A stretch of 64,000 nt of DNA from JABDIY01 sp963803845 (GTDB lineage Bacteria; Actinomycetota; Acidimicrobiia; Acidimicrobiales; SZUA-35): contig CAWDNZ010000004.1 of assembly GCA_963803845.1 (NCBI GenBank), forward strand, positions 1,860,001-1,924,000. Reading direction: 5' to 3'. The position numbers were made by a program, and so were the translations under genes. Below the pieces are notes generated by a model that was not told the DNA's origin, did no database searches, and worked only from the letters and a program-made list of their open reading frames with translations. Below, one piece after another: positions 45,069 through 53,172 of this stretch. Positions within the stretch are counted from its first letter, which is position 1. Every line of letters starts with the position of its first letter.

Positions 45069-45311
45069 TCAGTTCTTTTCGAGCCACCTCAGCCAGGTGA
45101 TGAGCTCTTCACCTGAGGACGCCGGGGGCGAACCATCGCCTCCGTATGCCGTGACGAGGCGGAAGTGCATCCACTCCTTATCAGGGACTGGGAGGAAAGG
45201 CCGCCGGGCCCACCATCGTGTTGGAACGAATGAACGATATGCACGAAACGCGGTGGGCCAGAGTCTTGGTTCTCGGGCGACCGCCTTGGCCATGGATGAC
45301 GTGATCAGCAC
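45069..45311 (-). CDS. Conserved actinobacterial small protein
   Basis: 80 residues from a GTG at 45311, 11 bp after the acyl-CoA dehydrogenase stop, with AAGG about 10 nt before it. The pattern REPRLWPTAFRAYRSFVPTR, then WWARRPFLPVPD, FRLVTAYGGDG and LITWLRWLEKN, is one I know from uncharacterised actinobacterial proteins with conserved Trp residues. It would be co-transcribed with the dehydrogenase. Function unknown. Confidence 0.65.
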   Translation of the reverse strand: MLITSSMAKAVAREPRLWPTAFRAYRSFVPTRWWARRPFLPVPDKEWMHFRLVTAYGGDGSPPASSGEELITWLRWLEKN

Positions 45312-45322
45312 CGACCGGCGCC

Positions 45323-46570
45323 TTACTTCGGCGTCTCTGACCACGGCCCGCGATCCGAGCGCGGCTCTTTCGGAAGACCGAGCACCATTTCGCCCAGGAT
45401 GTTCCGTTGCACCTGCGAGGTTCCGGCATAGATGGTGCCAGCCCTCGCATTCAGGAATGTTCCCACCCAACTCCCAGAATTATTCGGTGCTCCTGGGGAG
45501 TCCGCGGCGAAGGCGGAGGTTGGCAACTTGCCTTCGATGAAAAGGGCGTCAGCACCCAGGATGTCGATCGCCAACTCGGTGACTTTGCGATGGTACTCGC
45601 TCCAGAAAAGCTTGAACATCGACCCCTCGGGGCCGGGGTGGCCACCTTTCAGGAAGTCGGTAAGGGTGCGCATTCCGAGGAAACGCATGATTTCTACCTT
45701 GGAATAACACCATGCGAGCCGCTGTCGAATGAGCGGATCGTTGGTCTTGCCGTAGTCCTTGGCCAGTTGCAGGAGGCGATCGAGTTCTATTCGGAACTGC
45801 ACCGGCGTCGTTGCCGCCGCTTCACCCCGCTCGAAACCCAGCAGCGTCATTGCCACGCCCCAGCCACCGTTGACTTCGCCGACGACGTTTTCTTTCGGGC
45901 ATTTCGCGTCGGAGAAGAACACCTCGTTGAACTCGGCCTGGCCGCTGATCATCTTGATCGGCCTCACCTCCACTCCGGGTTGGTCCATGGGGACCAGCAG
46001 GAACGTGATGCCGCGGTGTTTGGCGGCGTCCACGTCGGTGCGGGTGAGAACGAAGATCCAGTTGGCCAGATGGCCGGCGGAGGTCCAGATCTTCTGGCCG
46101 TTGATCACCCACTCGTCGCCGTCGAGCACTGCCTTACACCCAAGATTGGCCAGATCGGAGCCGGCGTTCGGCTCGGAGTAACCCTGGCACCACACGTCAT
46201 CGCCGCTGATGATGCGGGGGAGGAAGTGCTTCTTCTGCTCTTCGGTGCCCCAGGTCAGGATGGTGTTTCCCACCATCTGAATGCTGAACGGATCATTTGG
46301 TCCCCCGGTTGGCACTCCAGCCACTGCGAATTCCTCCGCCAGTATTACTGACTCCAATGACGTGAGGCCGGCGCCGCCGTACTCGGTGGGCCAGTTGGGG
46401 GCCAGGAATCCGTTGGCGCTAAGCGTCGAGCGCCATTCGTTCATGAATTGGTGGGCAGCCACCTCGTCGAGAGCGCCGATGCCGTTCCAGTCGGTAGGGA
46501 GGTGTTCTGCCAGGAATGCCTGGACCTTTTCACGAAATACATCGACGTCGGCGGAGTACGTAGGCTGCAT
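45323..46570 (-). CDS. Acyl-CoA dehydrogenase
   Basis: FAD-dependent alpha-beta dehydrogenation of an acyl-CoA. The ATG at 46570 gives 415 residues. Landmarks are WPTEYGGAGLTSLES, CQGYSEPNAGSDLANL (FAD/substrate site), WVINGQKIWTSAGHLANW, FLVPMDQPGVEV and a C-terminal RAGTIYAGTSQVQRNILGEM, where the Glu region of related enzymes sits. It resembles long-chain or steroid-type actinobacterial enzymes. No electron-transfer flavoprotein genes are nearby. Confidence 0.92.
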   Translation of the reverse strand: MQPTYSADVDVFREKVQAFLAEHLPTDWNGIGALDEVAAHQFMNEWRSTLSANGFLAPNWPTEYGGAGLTSLESVILAEEFAVAGVPTGGPNDPFSIQMVGNTILTWGTEEQKKHFLPRIISGDDVWCQGYSEPNAGSDLANLGCKAVLDGDEWVINGQKIWTSAGHLANWIFVLTRTDVDAAKHRGITFLLVPMDQPGVEVRPIKMISGQAEFNEVFFSDAKCPKENVVGEVNGGWGVAMTLLGFERGEAAATTPVQFRIELDRLLQLAKDYGKTNDPLIRQRLAWCYSKVEIMRFLGMRTLTDFLKGGHPGPEGSMFKLFWSEYHRKVTELAIDILGADALFIEGKLPTSAFAADSPGAPNNSGSWVGTFLNARAGTIYAGTSQVQRNILGEMVLGLPKEPRSDRGPWSETPK

Positions 46571-46742
46571 GGCTCCAATACTAGACCGAGCGGTCAAGTT
46601 TTGAGGAGTTCGCCCAACCCCCAAATTTCTGCTCACCCCGACAACTGGTGTCACTCTGAGCAGACAGAACGTTGAATTGCCTGCGTCGCTGTGCAGACAG
46701 AACGCGGTTTCGACCGAGGAACCCTGACCGAGGAACACGGAC

Positions 46743-47447
46743 TCAGGGCAGGCGGTGGAGTTCCTCGAGGAAAGCAACCGTCAGGACCGCGGCGTCGATT
46801 GCGATTCCAATAGGGGTGTCGGCCGGGTCGAGGCCGCTCGGCACGGCGGCGGGGGTGAGGAGCCTGGCGGTGTCTGAGAGGTCGGTGGCGTAGGGCACCA
46901 TGGTCTGGAAACGAGCGACCGTTCTCGTTCGCCGTTGGGACAGGCCCACGATCTTTCGACCGTTGACTCCACTCACCTCCCCGGGTCCAAGACCGGCGAA
47001 GCAGAGGTGGCGTCCCCATTCTTTGTTCTTCATTGGCCCGGAGTGGACCAACGTTGGCGTGACCCCAAGCTTGGCCAGCGCTCGTTGCCAGACGCCACCG
47101 ATCCAGAGGAAGGCTCGACTCACATCGTGGTCCCACAACGGGTCGTCGTTGCCGATGAGGACATCGATCCATGTGTCATATGGCTGCACCAACACGGCAC
47201 CGCCGCCACTTCTGCGACGGAGAACCTCTATCCCTGCGGCATCAAGGTCCTCGGAGGGTCGGGCTTCGGTGCTGGCTTGGGTGGAACCGAGGACGAGGGC
47301 CCGACGTTGAATTTGGTGGGTCCAGACAAGACGTTTCACCTGCTCAGGGATCTCACGGTGGTGCAGGTCGGCCGCAGTACCGGTGGACGAACGCACGTCC
47401 CACCAGACGCCGCGGCCCGGCAGCATTGGCTCATTTCCGGCGGTCAC
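46743..47447 (-). CDS. Lipoate-protein ligase-like (BPL/LplA/LipB) protein
   Basis: GTG start, 234 residues. The core motif RRRSGGGAVLVQP is the lipoate/biotin ligase RRxSGGG signature, and NGRKIVGLSQRR holds the catalytic lysine region. The family attaches or transfers lipoyl or related acyl groups to E2 and GcvH domains. No lipoyl-acceptor gene lies nearby. The 172-bp gap before it (46571-46742) contains only short direct repeats (GCAGACAGAACG twice, ACCGAGGAAC twice). Confidence 0.82.
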   Translation of the reverse strand: MTAGNEPMLPGRGVWWDVRSSTGTAADLHHREIPEQVKRLVWTHQIQRRALVLGSTQASTEARPSEDLDAAGIEVLRRRSGGGAVLVQPYDTWIDVLIGNDDPLWDHDVSRAFLWIGGVWQRALAKLGVTPTLVHSGPMKNKEWGRHLCFAGLGPGEVSGVNGRKIVGLSQRRTRTVARFQTMVPYATDLSDTARLLTPAAVPSGLDPADTPIGIAIDAAVLTVAFLEELHRLP

Positions 47448-47527
47448 GATGGCAGTGTCGCCGTTTTCGTCGGCTCTGAGCAGGGCTTTCAGCGATATTT
47501 CGAGAAATCCCGGCGCTTTTTGTTTAC

Positions 47528-47570
47528 AGAGTGGGGCATGGGGGGTTAGGGTGGGGCGCTGTGGGGGAGT
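47528..47570 (+). promoter_or_regulatory. Candidate MraZ operator (TGGGG boxes)
   Basis: TGGGG occurs at 47532, 47539, 47552 and 47562 just before mraZ. The last two are exactly 10 bp apart, matching the TGGGN-N5 period known for MraZ autoregulation in E. coli. A terminator-free T-rich stretch (TTTTTGTTTACA, about 47517-47528) precedes the boxes and may be part of the promoter. Binding is inferred. Confidence 0.45.
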
Positions 47571-47616
47571 AGCCCACGAAGAACCATTCTTAGATCCTGG
47601 GGAGGCGAGGTGCGCG

Positions 47617-48042
47617 TTGTTTGTTGGTCAGTACGAGCACACGCTCGACGAGAAGGGTCGAGTGGTCCTTCCGCCGGACTTCCGGGAAACGCTAGGAGCA
47701 CGGGCCTATGTGGTTCGTCTGGGCGAACGACTCGGAATCTGGGACGAGGACACCTTTGCCACGGTCAGCGCGGAGTGGGAGGCCTATCGACGGGACAGTG
47801 TTCTCGATGCGGTGAGCTTCCGCAAGCTCACGGGAGAAACCCAGCGGGTCAAGGTGGACTCGGCTGGTCGAATAACGATCAACAAATCGCTCCTCGAGGG
47901 GTTTCCCCTCGGCCAGCCGGTTGTCCTGACCGGATCGCTGAGCAGGATCGAAGTCTGGCCCTCCGAACTCTTCCACGCTGTCCACGATTCCGAACAGGCA
48001 TCGGCCGACGTCAGCGCCGCTCTCGATCGAATGGGGTTGTAG
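47617..48042 (+). CDS. mraZ: Transcriptional regulator MraZ
   Basis: First gene of the dcw cluster, a DNA-binding autorepressor of the operon. A TTG start at 47617 preceded by GGGGAGGCGAGG gives MFVGQYEHTLDEKGRVVLP, the standard N-terminus, and 141 residues. The second AbrB-like half shows QRVKVDSAGRITINKSLLE. The upstream frame is open to 47383 but has no start matching the family. A 240-bp structured gap separates it from rsmH. Confidence 0.95.
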   Translation: MFVGQYEHTLDEKGRVVLPPDFRETLGARAYVVRLGERLGIWDEDTFATVSAEWEAYRRDSVLDAVSFRKLTGETQRVKVDSAGRITINKSLLEGFPLGQPVVLTGSLSRIEVWPSELFHAVHDSEQASADVSAALDRMGL

Positions 48043-48119
48043 TAGTGCCGGTAGTGAACGATTTTTCTGCAAATCAGGCGGCAGGAACACGAAAGGAGTC
48101 CGGTAGAGCTTCGTAGGCG

Positions 48120-48253
48120 TTCGATCATCGGTTGCTTCTCGGGTTTCGGGGAAGGGTACTTCTGCCCCACAACTCCGCCCGTTACCCCTCAAGTGCGACT
48201 CAGGGAGACATCCTGACGTACGTCCGGAGTCCGAGGGGCAACCGATGATCGAA
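48120..48253 (+). promoter_or_regulatory. Structured leader RNA between mraZ and rsmH
   Basis: A 23-bp helix closes this element: 48120-48142 pairs with 48231-48253, 21 Watson-Crick pairs plus two U-G wobbles, with the outer 16 bp perfect. Inside are GGG-GAAG-GGTA-CTTC-TG-CCC (48148-48167) and a second arm ACTCCG/CGGAGT (48172-48177 with 48225-48230), which encloses TCAGG/CCTGA (48200-48204 with 48212-48216). A conserved mraW RNA motif has been described upstream of this gene in actinobacteria; membership of that family is not tested here. rsmH starts 29 nt after the helix. Confidence 0.65.
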
Positions 48254-48282
48254 ATGAATACGGGCGACACCGATTCGGACGA

Positions 48283-49218
48283 ATGACGACCCGTTGGTTC
48301 AACCATGCCCCGGTGCTGGCTGCCGAAACTGTTGCAATCCTCCGTGAGGTTCCTGCAGGAGTAGTTTTGGACGCCACTATCGGGGGCGCCGGCCATGCCG
48401 AAGCGCTTCTGGACGTAGCGCCACAACTCAGCTTGATTGGGATCGATCAGGATGAGGCTGCTCGAAGGGCGGCCGCCGAGAGACTCGCAGGATTTGGTGA
48501 TCGGGTTCGCATCGTCGCCGGCCGGTTTGACGCTCTTGACTCAATTCTGGATGATTGCGGTGTTTCGCAGCTGTCCGGCTTTCTCTTCGACCTCGGTGTG
48601 AGCTCTCCGCAGCTCGATGTTCCCGAGCGCGGTTTCAGCTTCCGGCTGGACGGGCCGCTCGACATGAGAATGGATCCGTCGGCTGTGCTCACCGCTGAAG
48701 CGGTGGTCAATACGTGGTCGGTGGATCGGTTGGCCTCAGCAATCCGCATCGGCGGTGACGAACGATTTGCCGGACGAATCGCCAGAGCGATCGTGGCGGC
48801 ACGCCCGATCACTCGGACCGAAGAACTCGCGGCGATCGTTGTTCAAGCGATTCCGGCTGCAACTCGGCGGACCGGGGGTCATCCGGCAAAGCGTACTTTT
48901 CAGGCGATTCGAATCGCCGTGAACTCCGAGCTGGAAATACTTGAACCTTCACTTCGAGCGGCGCTGTCACGGCTCGCCACCGCAGGGCGGGGAGTGGTGC
49001 TGACCTATCACTCCGGTGAAGATCGAATCGTCAAGGGCGTCTTTCGCGAGCTCACCACCTCCCCAACGCCCGTTCATGTGCCGGTTCCGGAGGTTCCCGC
49101 CCCGTACCGTCTCATTCGGCCGGTCACTCGGACTCCCGGCACGGCCGAGCTGGAATCGAACCCGCGTTCCCGAAGTGCCCGACTCCGCGCAATCGAGCGG
49201 GTGGAGGTGGCGGCATGA
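48283..49218 (+). CDS. rsmH: 16S rRNA (cytosine-N4)-methyltransferase RsmH
   Basis: Methylates C1402 of 16S rRNA. 311 residues with HAPVLAAETV, SAM motif DATIGGAGHAEALL, GIDQDEAA, LFDLGVSSPQLD, RGFSFRLDGPLDMRMD and TYHSGEDRIVKGVFRE. The stop overlaps ftsL (ATGA). Its expression is probably set by the structured leader immediately upstream. Confidence 0.96.
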   Translation: MTTRWFNHAPVLAAETVAILREVPAGVVLDATIGGAGHAEALLDVAPQLSLIGIDQDEAARRAAAERLAGFGDRVRIVAGRFDALDSILDDCGVSQLSGFLFDLGVSSPQLDVPERGFSFRLDGPLDMRMDPSAVLTAEAVVNTWSVDRLASAIRIGGDERFAGRIARAIVAARPITRTEELAAIVVQAIPAATRRTGGHPAKRTFQAIRIAVNSELEILEPSLRAALSRLATAGRGVVLTYHSGEDRIVKGVFRELTTSPTPVHVPVPEVPAPYRLIRPVTRTPGTAELESNPRSRSARLRAIERVEVAA

Positions 49219-49727
49219 CCGCAACCGTGGCCTCTCGGCCCCGCACGGAAAAGAAGGTGGCGACGCGCAAAACGGCGCCAGCCAAGCGTCCTTCGGCAGG
49301 CAAGAAGACCGCAAACAAGACTTCCGCAAACAAAACGACGAACAAGAAGACCGCAAACAAGACGGCGAAGCCCCATGGCTCACGCTCGGCGCGTCGGTCG
49401 GTCGCCTCCGCTGGGCTGTTCGTTGTAGATTTTGCCGCTCTCCGAAGTCGGACACGCCGTCGCCGGATGGTGATCATGTCACTCATCCTCCTCGTCGGGG
49501 CGTTCTTCGGCGTGGCCCTGGTGCAGGCACAACTTGTGCAGACTCAGAGCGACCTGGATCGGTTGCAGCAGGAGATTTCTGTTCTGGAGAACGACATTGC
49601 GCTGCTTGATCGAAGCGTGGTGGTGGCCTCTTCACCAGAGGAAGTCGTTCGACGGGCGAAAGCCTTGGGAATGGTCCGGTCGGTCCGTCCCGTCTACCTT
49701 GTCGCAACGCGGCCGCTCACTCCATGA
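49215..49727 (+). CDS. ftsL: Cell division protein FtsL-like, with Lys-rich tail
   Basis: 170 residues in the canonical ftsL position. The N-terminal ~55 residues are Lys/Thr/Ala/Asn-rich (EKKVATRKTAPAKRPSAGKK and following NKT repeats), resembling a histone H1 tail. Then come a basic RSRTRRRR stop, one membrane helix (~86-104), a short coiled coil (~107-135, LDRLQQEISVLENDIALLD) and a C-terminal region. In a type II bitopic protein the tail is cytoplasmic. It overlaps both neighbours by 4 bp. Identity rests on position and topology. Confidence 0.82.
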   Translation: MTATVASRPRTEKKVATRKTAPAKRPSAGKKTANKTSANKTTNKKTANKTAKPHGSRSARRSVASAGLFVVDFAALRSRTRRRRMVIMSLILLVGAFFGVALVQAQLVQTQSDLDRLQQEISVLENDIALLDRSVVVASSPEEVVRRAKALGMVRSVRPVYLVATRPLTP

Positions 49728-51757
49728 GTCGGCGCACCGGCCGCCGGTCCAATCGAAGTCTGTTCGCTGAGCATCCGCAAGTCCTGGTGGTTCTCGCGGT
49801 GTTCTTCACCGTGATGGTCATCTTTATGGCGGCCCTTATCGATTTGCAGGCGGTTCGACCCGAGCGCTATCGGGATCTTGCGGCTGACCAGAGCATCACC
49901 TCCCGGAAGATCGCCGGTTTCCGTGGGCAACTCGTTGACCGTGAGGGCTACGTCCTCGCTGCAAGCACGCCGACACAAGTCATTATCGCCGATCCTCAAG
50001 TCGTGAGTGACAACGACCCTGAGTGGACGGCCTCACTGTTGGCGCCGATCCTACAGACGGATGCCGCAACGATTGCCGAACAGTTGCTCCCGTCCTTCGA
50101 GGGTGATCGCTACAACGAGGTTGCCACCACGAGCGATCAGAACGTCCTCAGCCAAATCCGGGCCCTGGTGGACGATGATGAAACAACCAAGGCCTTCGCC
50201 GGGATCGTCATACGCCCCGAGGAAGACCGGCTGTACCCGGCGGGATCGCTGGCTCGGCCCTTGATTGGTCGAGTTGATGTCGATGAGGTCGGCCGGTCCG
50301 GATTGGAGCAGCAGTTCGACGAGCTCTTGCGAGGAACCGCCGGACGCGAGCAGTACGAGCGCGGCGTCTTTGGCTCGATCAGCGTGGGTGAGCGCACGGT
50401 CGAACCGGCTGCCAAGGGATACGACATCACCCTCACGATCGACCATCGCGTCCAGTACGGCACCGAATCGATCCTGAAAGACACGTGCGAGAAGCTCGGC
50501 GCAGCCGGCGCCTCCGCCATCGTGGCTAATCCCGCGACCGGCGAGATCTATTCGATGGCGAGCGTCGAACGCATCGATCAGACCCACTGCGGTATCGCCC
50601 CTTACAACAAGGCGGCGATCGACACTTTTGAACCAGGCTCGGTCATGAAGGTGGTGACCTTCGCCGCCGCCGCAGACTCTCTGGGTTATACCGCCGACGA
50701 CCGGCTCGTGGTACCTGGGTCGATCACGGTGGCCGACAAACCATTCTTCGATCATCCTCGACACGACGAAATGGAAATGACCATGGCCCAGGCGCTGGGC
50801 CAATCGAGCAACGTGGCGGCAATAACGCTCGCACAACAGATGGGGTCCGACACCTACTACGACTATGCCCGCCGGTTCGGCTTCGGGGCCAACACCGGTT
50901 TGGATCTGGCCGGTGAATCGGCCGGCATTCTCCGCGAACCCTCGGAATGGTTGGGAAGCGATGCCGGGTCGATCGTCATCGGCCAAGGTATGACGGTAAA
51001 CCTGATGCAGCTCTCAGCCGCCTTTAACACCGTGGGGAACGGAGGGCTCTACATCCAGCCGTCGATCGTAAAGGCGGTCAAGGATGCCGATGGTGGCGAA
51101 GCCGAGACGATCGATACGCCCTCCCGACAGATCATCAGCAGCGAGGCGGCCGCCGAGACCATACGCATGCTGCAAGCCGTGACCGCCGAGGGCGGGACAG
51201 GCGTCAAGGCATCGATCGACGGATACTCGGTTGCAGGAAAGACCGGCACCGCCTGGAAGGTGTTCGACAACGGCAGCGGCAAACTGACCTACGGAACCGA
51301 GAACGATCGCCGTTACATCACCACGTTTGGCGGTTTGGTCCCGGCGGAGTCGCCCGAAATCTCGGTTGTTCTTGTGATCGATGAACCCCGTACCGCCACC
51401 AGTGCAACGACCGCCGCCGCGCCCGCCTTTGCAGAGATAGCGCAATATGCGCTTAGGGTCCTGAATGTTGCACCTGCTGAATCCGCTGGCGGTGAATCGA
51501 TGTGGCGTGCGAAGCGCACGCTGATTCGAGGTACGCCCGCCGCAGCAACCGATTCACCGAGGGCGGCCGAAGAAGGCGTCGCCACTCCGGTCTCGGTCGA
51601 GGGCGGTGACGCCGAGGCACCCGATGTTCTGCCCCAGTCGTCGGTGGATCAACCATTGGAGGTGGCCCCGCCGGAGGTGCTTGGCGACGATATTCCAACC
51701 GTGATTGCGGTTGATCTTGCAGATGATCCCAGCGAGGGGCAAGGCCGCGGTGGTTGA
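49724..51757 (+). CDS. ftsI: Peptidoglycan transpeptidase FtsI (PBP3-like)
   Basis: Septal class B PBP, 677 residues. One N-terminal membrane helix (~19-43), a dimerisation/pedestal domain with RGQLVDREGYVLA and a transpeptidase domain. Active-site Ser is in EPGSVMK, the SxN motif in QSSN, and KTG in VAGKTGTAWK. An Ala/Pro/Glu-rich C-terminal extension of ~100 residues follows the catalytic domain. The stop lies 5 bp inside the murE start region. It overlaps ftsL (ATGA). Confidence 0.95.
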   Translation: MSRRTGRRSNRSLFAEHPQVLVVLAVFFTVMVIFMAALIDLQAVRPERYRDLAADQSITSRKIAGFRGQLVDREGYVLAASTPTQVIIADPQVVSDNDPEWTASLLAPILQTDAATIAEQLLPSFEGDRYNEVATTSDQNVLSQIRALVDDDETTKAFAGIVIRPEEDRLYPAGSLARPLIGRVDVDEVGRSGLEQQFDELLRGTAGREQYERGVFGSISVGERTVEPAAKGYDITLTIDHRVQYGTESILKDTCEKLGAAGASAIVANPATGEIYSMASVERIDQTHCGIAPYNKAAIDTFEPGSVMKVVTFAAAADSLGYTADDRLVVPGSITVADKPFFDHPRHDEMEMTMAQALGQSSNVAAITLAQQMGSDTYYDYARRFGFGANTGLDLAGESAGILREPSEWLGSDAGSIVIGQGMTVNLMQLSAAFNTVGNGGLYIQPSIVKAVKDADGGEAETIDTPSRQIISSEAAAETIRMLQAVTAEGGTGVKASIDGYSVAGKTGTAWKVFDNGSGKLTYGTENDRRYITTFGGLVPAESPEISVVLVIDEPRTATSATTAAAPAFAEIAQYALRVLNVAPAESAGGESMWRAKRTLIRGTPAAATDSPRAAEEGVATPVSVEGGDAEAPDVLPQSSVDQPLEVAPPEVLGDDIPTVIAVDLADDPSEGQGRGG

Positions 51758-53165
51758 TCCTGGCCTGGATCTTGCCGATCTCGCAGAGGAAATCGGGGGC
51801 CGCTTGGTCCCTCCGGGGGCCGTGCACACCAGAGTCTTAGGCATTACGCATGACTCGCGCACGGTCGAGCCGGGTGCCATCTTTGCCTGCGTTTCGGGCG
51901 CAGTCGCCGACGGGCACGACTATGCCGATGATGCTGCGGCAGCTGGTGCTGCTGCCCTGCTCACCGAGCGCGAGTTGAGCGTTGAAGTTCCTCAGCTTGT
52001 TGTTCCCGACGTGCGCCGCTCACTGGGTCCGGCCGCCGCGGCCGTGTTTGGTCATCCAGATCGCGATGTGCAAGTGGTCGGAGTGACGGGGACGAATGGC
52101 AAGACCACCGTGACGCACATGCTCGGGGACATGCTGGCGCATCTGGGACGCAGCGTTGAGGTGTTGGGCACCCTGTCCGGGGCTCGTACCACACCGGAAG
52201 CGCCAGATCTTTTCGCGCGCCTTGCCGATATGCGCGCCCGGTCCGTCTCGTATCTGGCAATGGAAGTTTCAAGCCACGCCCTCGAGCTGCATCGCGTCGA
52301 CGGTCTTGGTTTCACCGTGGGCGCATTTACCAATCTTTCCCAAGACCATCTGGACTTCCACCCCACCATGGAGGCCTATTTCGAAGCAAAAGCCCGGCTT
52401 TTCAGCAGGGACGTCTCCGAGACGGTGGTGATAAATGAAGATGACCCCGCCGGCCGGAAGCTGATCGAACGTCGTCCGGATGCGAAACGATACGGAATTG
52501 CCCAGGCGGCGGATTTGAAACTCGGTGGACCAACGTCGTCGTTTCGGTGGCGCAACCTTCCCGTCACACTCCAGATGGCGGGTGAGCACAACGTCTACAA
52601 CGCACTGTGTGCAGCATCGGTGCTCGAAGCACTCGGATGTGAGCCAGACGATGTTGCAGACGCAATTGGAGCGATCAACCCGGTACCGGGGAGGATGGAG
52701 TGGGTGGCTCTTGGGCAGCCGTTTCGCGTGGTCGTGGACTACTCACATACGCCAGCCAGCCTCCGGGCCGCCCTGACCGCATGCCGTTTTGCGGCAAGTC
52801 CCGACGGGGCGGTGCGCCTAGTGTTTGGCTGTGGTGGCAATCGAGACGCCGATAAGCGGCCACTGATGGGGGCCGCTGCTGTGCAGGGTGCTGATCAAGT
52901 GTTCGTGACGTCAGACAATCCACGCCTCGAAGACCCCTTGGCGATCATTGAGGCGATCCTCGCCGGGATACCGGACCGTGGTTCGGTCGTTGTGGAACCC
53001 GATCGTCAGGCGGCAATCGACCAGGCCGTTGCTCATGCTGCAGCTGGCGATGTTGTGCTCGTCGCTGGCAAGGGCCACGAAACGACCCAGACGATCGGGG
53101 CTTCTATCGTCGATTTTGACGATCGCATCGCTGCCGTCAACGCCCTCCGACGAGCAGGATTCTGA
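51750..53165 (+). CDS. murE: UDP-MurNAc-tripeptide ligase MurE
   Basis: Adds the third stem residue to UDP-MurNAc-Ala-Glu. The GTG at 51750 has AAGG 8 nt upstream; an ATG at 51723 would overlap ftsI further. 471 residues with ATP loop GVTGTNGKTTVTHML, HALELHRVDG, LSQDHLDFH and the DNPR motif (SDNPRLEDP) that marks meso-diaminopimelate specificity. The next gene is mraY after 7 bp. murF, which normally follows, is absent. Confidence 0.95.
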   Translation: MVDPGLDLADLAEEIGGRLVPPGAVHTRVLGITHDSRTVEPGAIFACVSGAVADGHDYADDAAAAGAAALLTERELSVEVPQLVVPDVRRSLGPAAAAVFGHPDRDVQVVGVTGTNGKTTVTHMLGDMLAHLGRSVEVLGTLSGARTTPEAPDLFARLADMRARSVSYLAMEVSSHALELHRVDGLGFTVGAFTNLSQDHLDFHPTMEAYFEAKARLFSRDVSETVVINEDDPAGRKLIERRPDAKRYGIAQAADLKLGGPTSSFRWRNLPVTLQMAGEHNVYNALCAASVLEALGCEPDDVADAIGAINPVPGRMEWVALGQPFRVVVDYSHTPASLRAALTACRFAASPDGAVRLVFGCGGNRDADKRPLMGAAAVQGADQVFVTSDNPRLEDPLAIIEAILAGIPDRGSVVVEPDRQAAIDQAVAHAAAGDVVLVAGKGHETTQTIGASIVDFDDRIAAVNALRRAGF

Positions 53166-53172
53166 GCTTCCG

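Noticed and set aside
48043..48282. RNase P RNA between mraZ and rsmH
   Set aside because: The gap is too short and lacks the conserved GAGGAAAGTCC core; a cis-acting leader explains it better.
51803..51820. Copy of the dispersed repeat core (TCCCTCCGGGGGCCGT) inside murE
   Set aside because: It codes for a normal murE segment (VPPGAVH) and has no repeat flanks; probably chance, as is a similar match near 12114 in the thioesterase gene.
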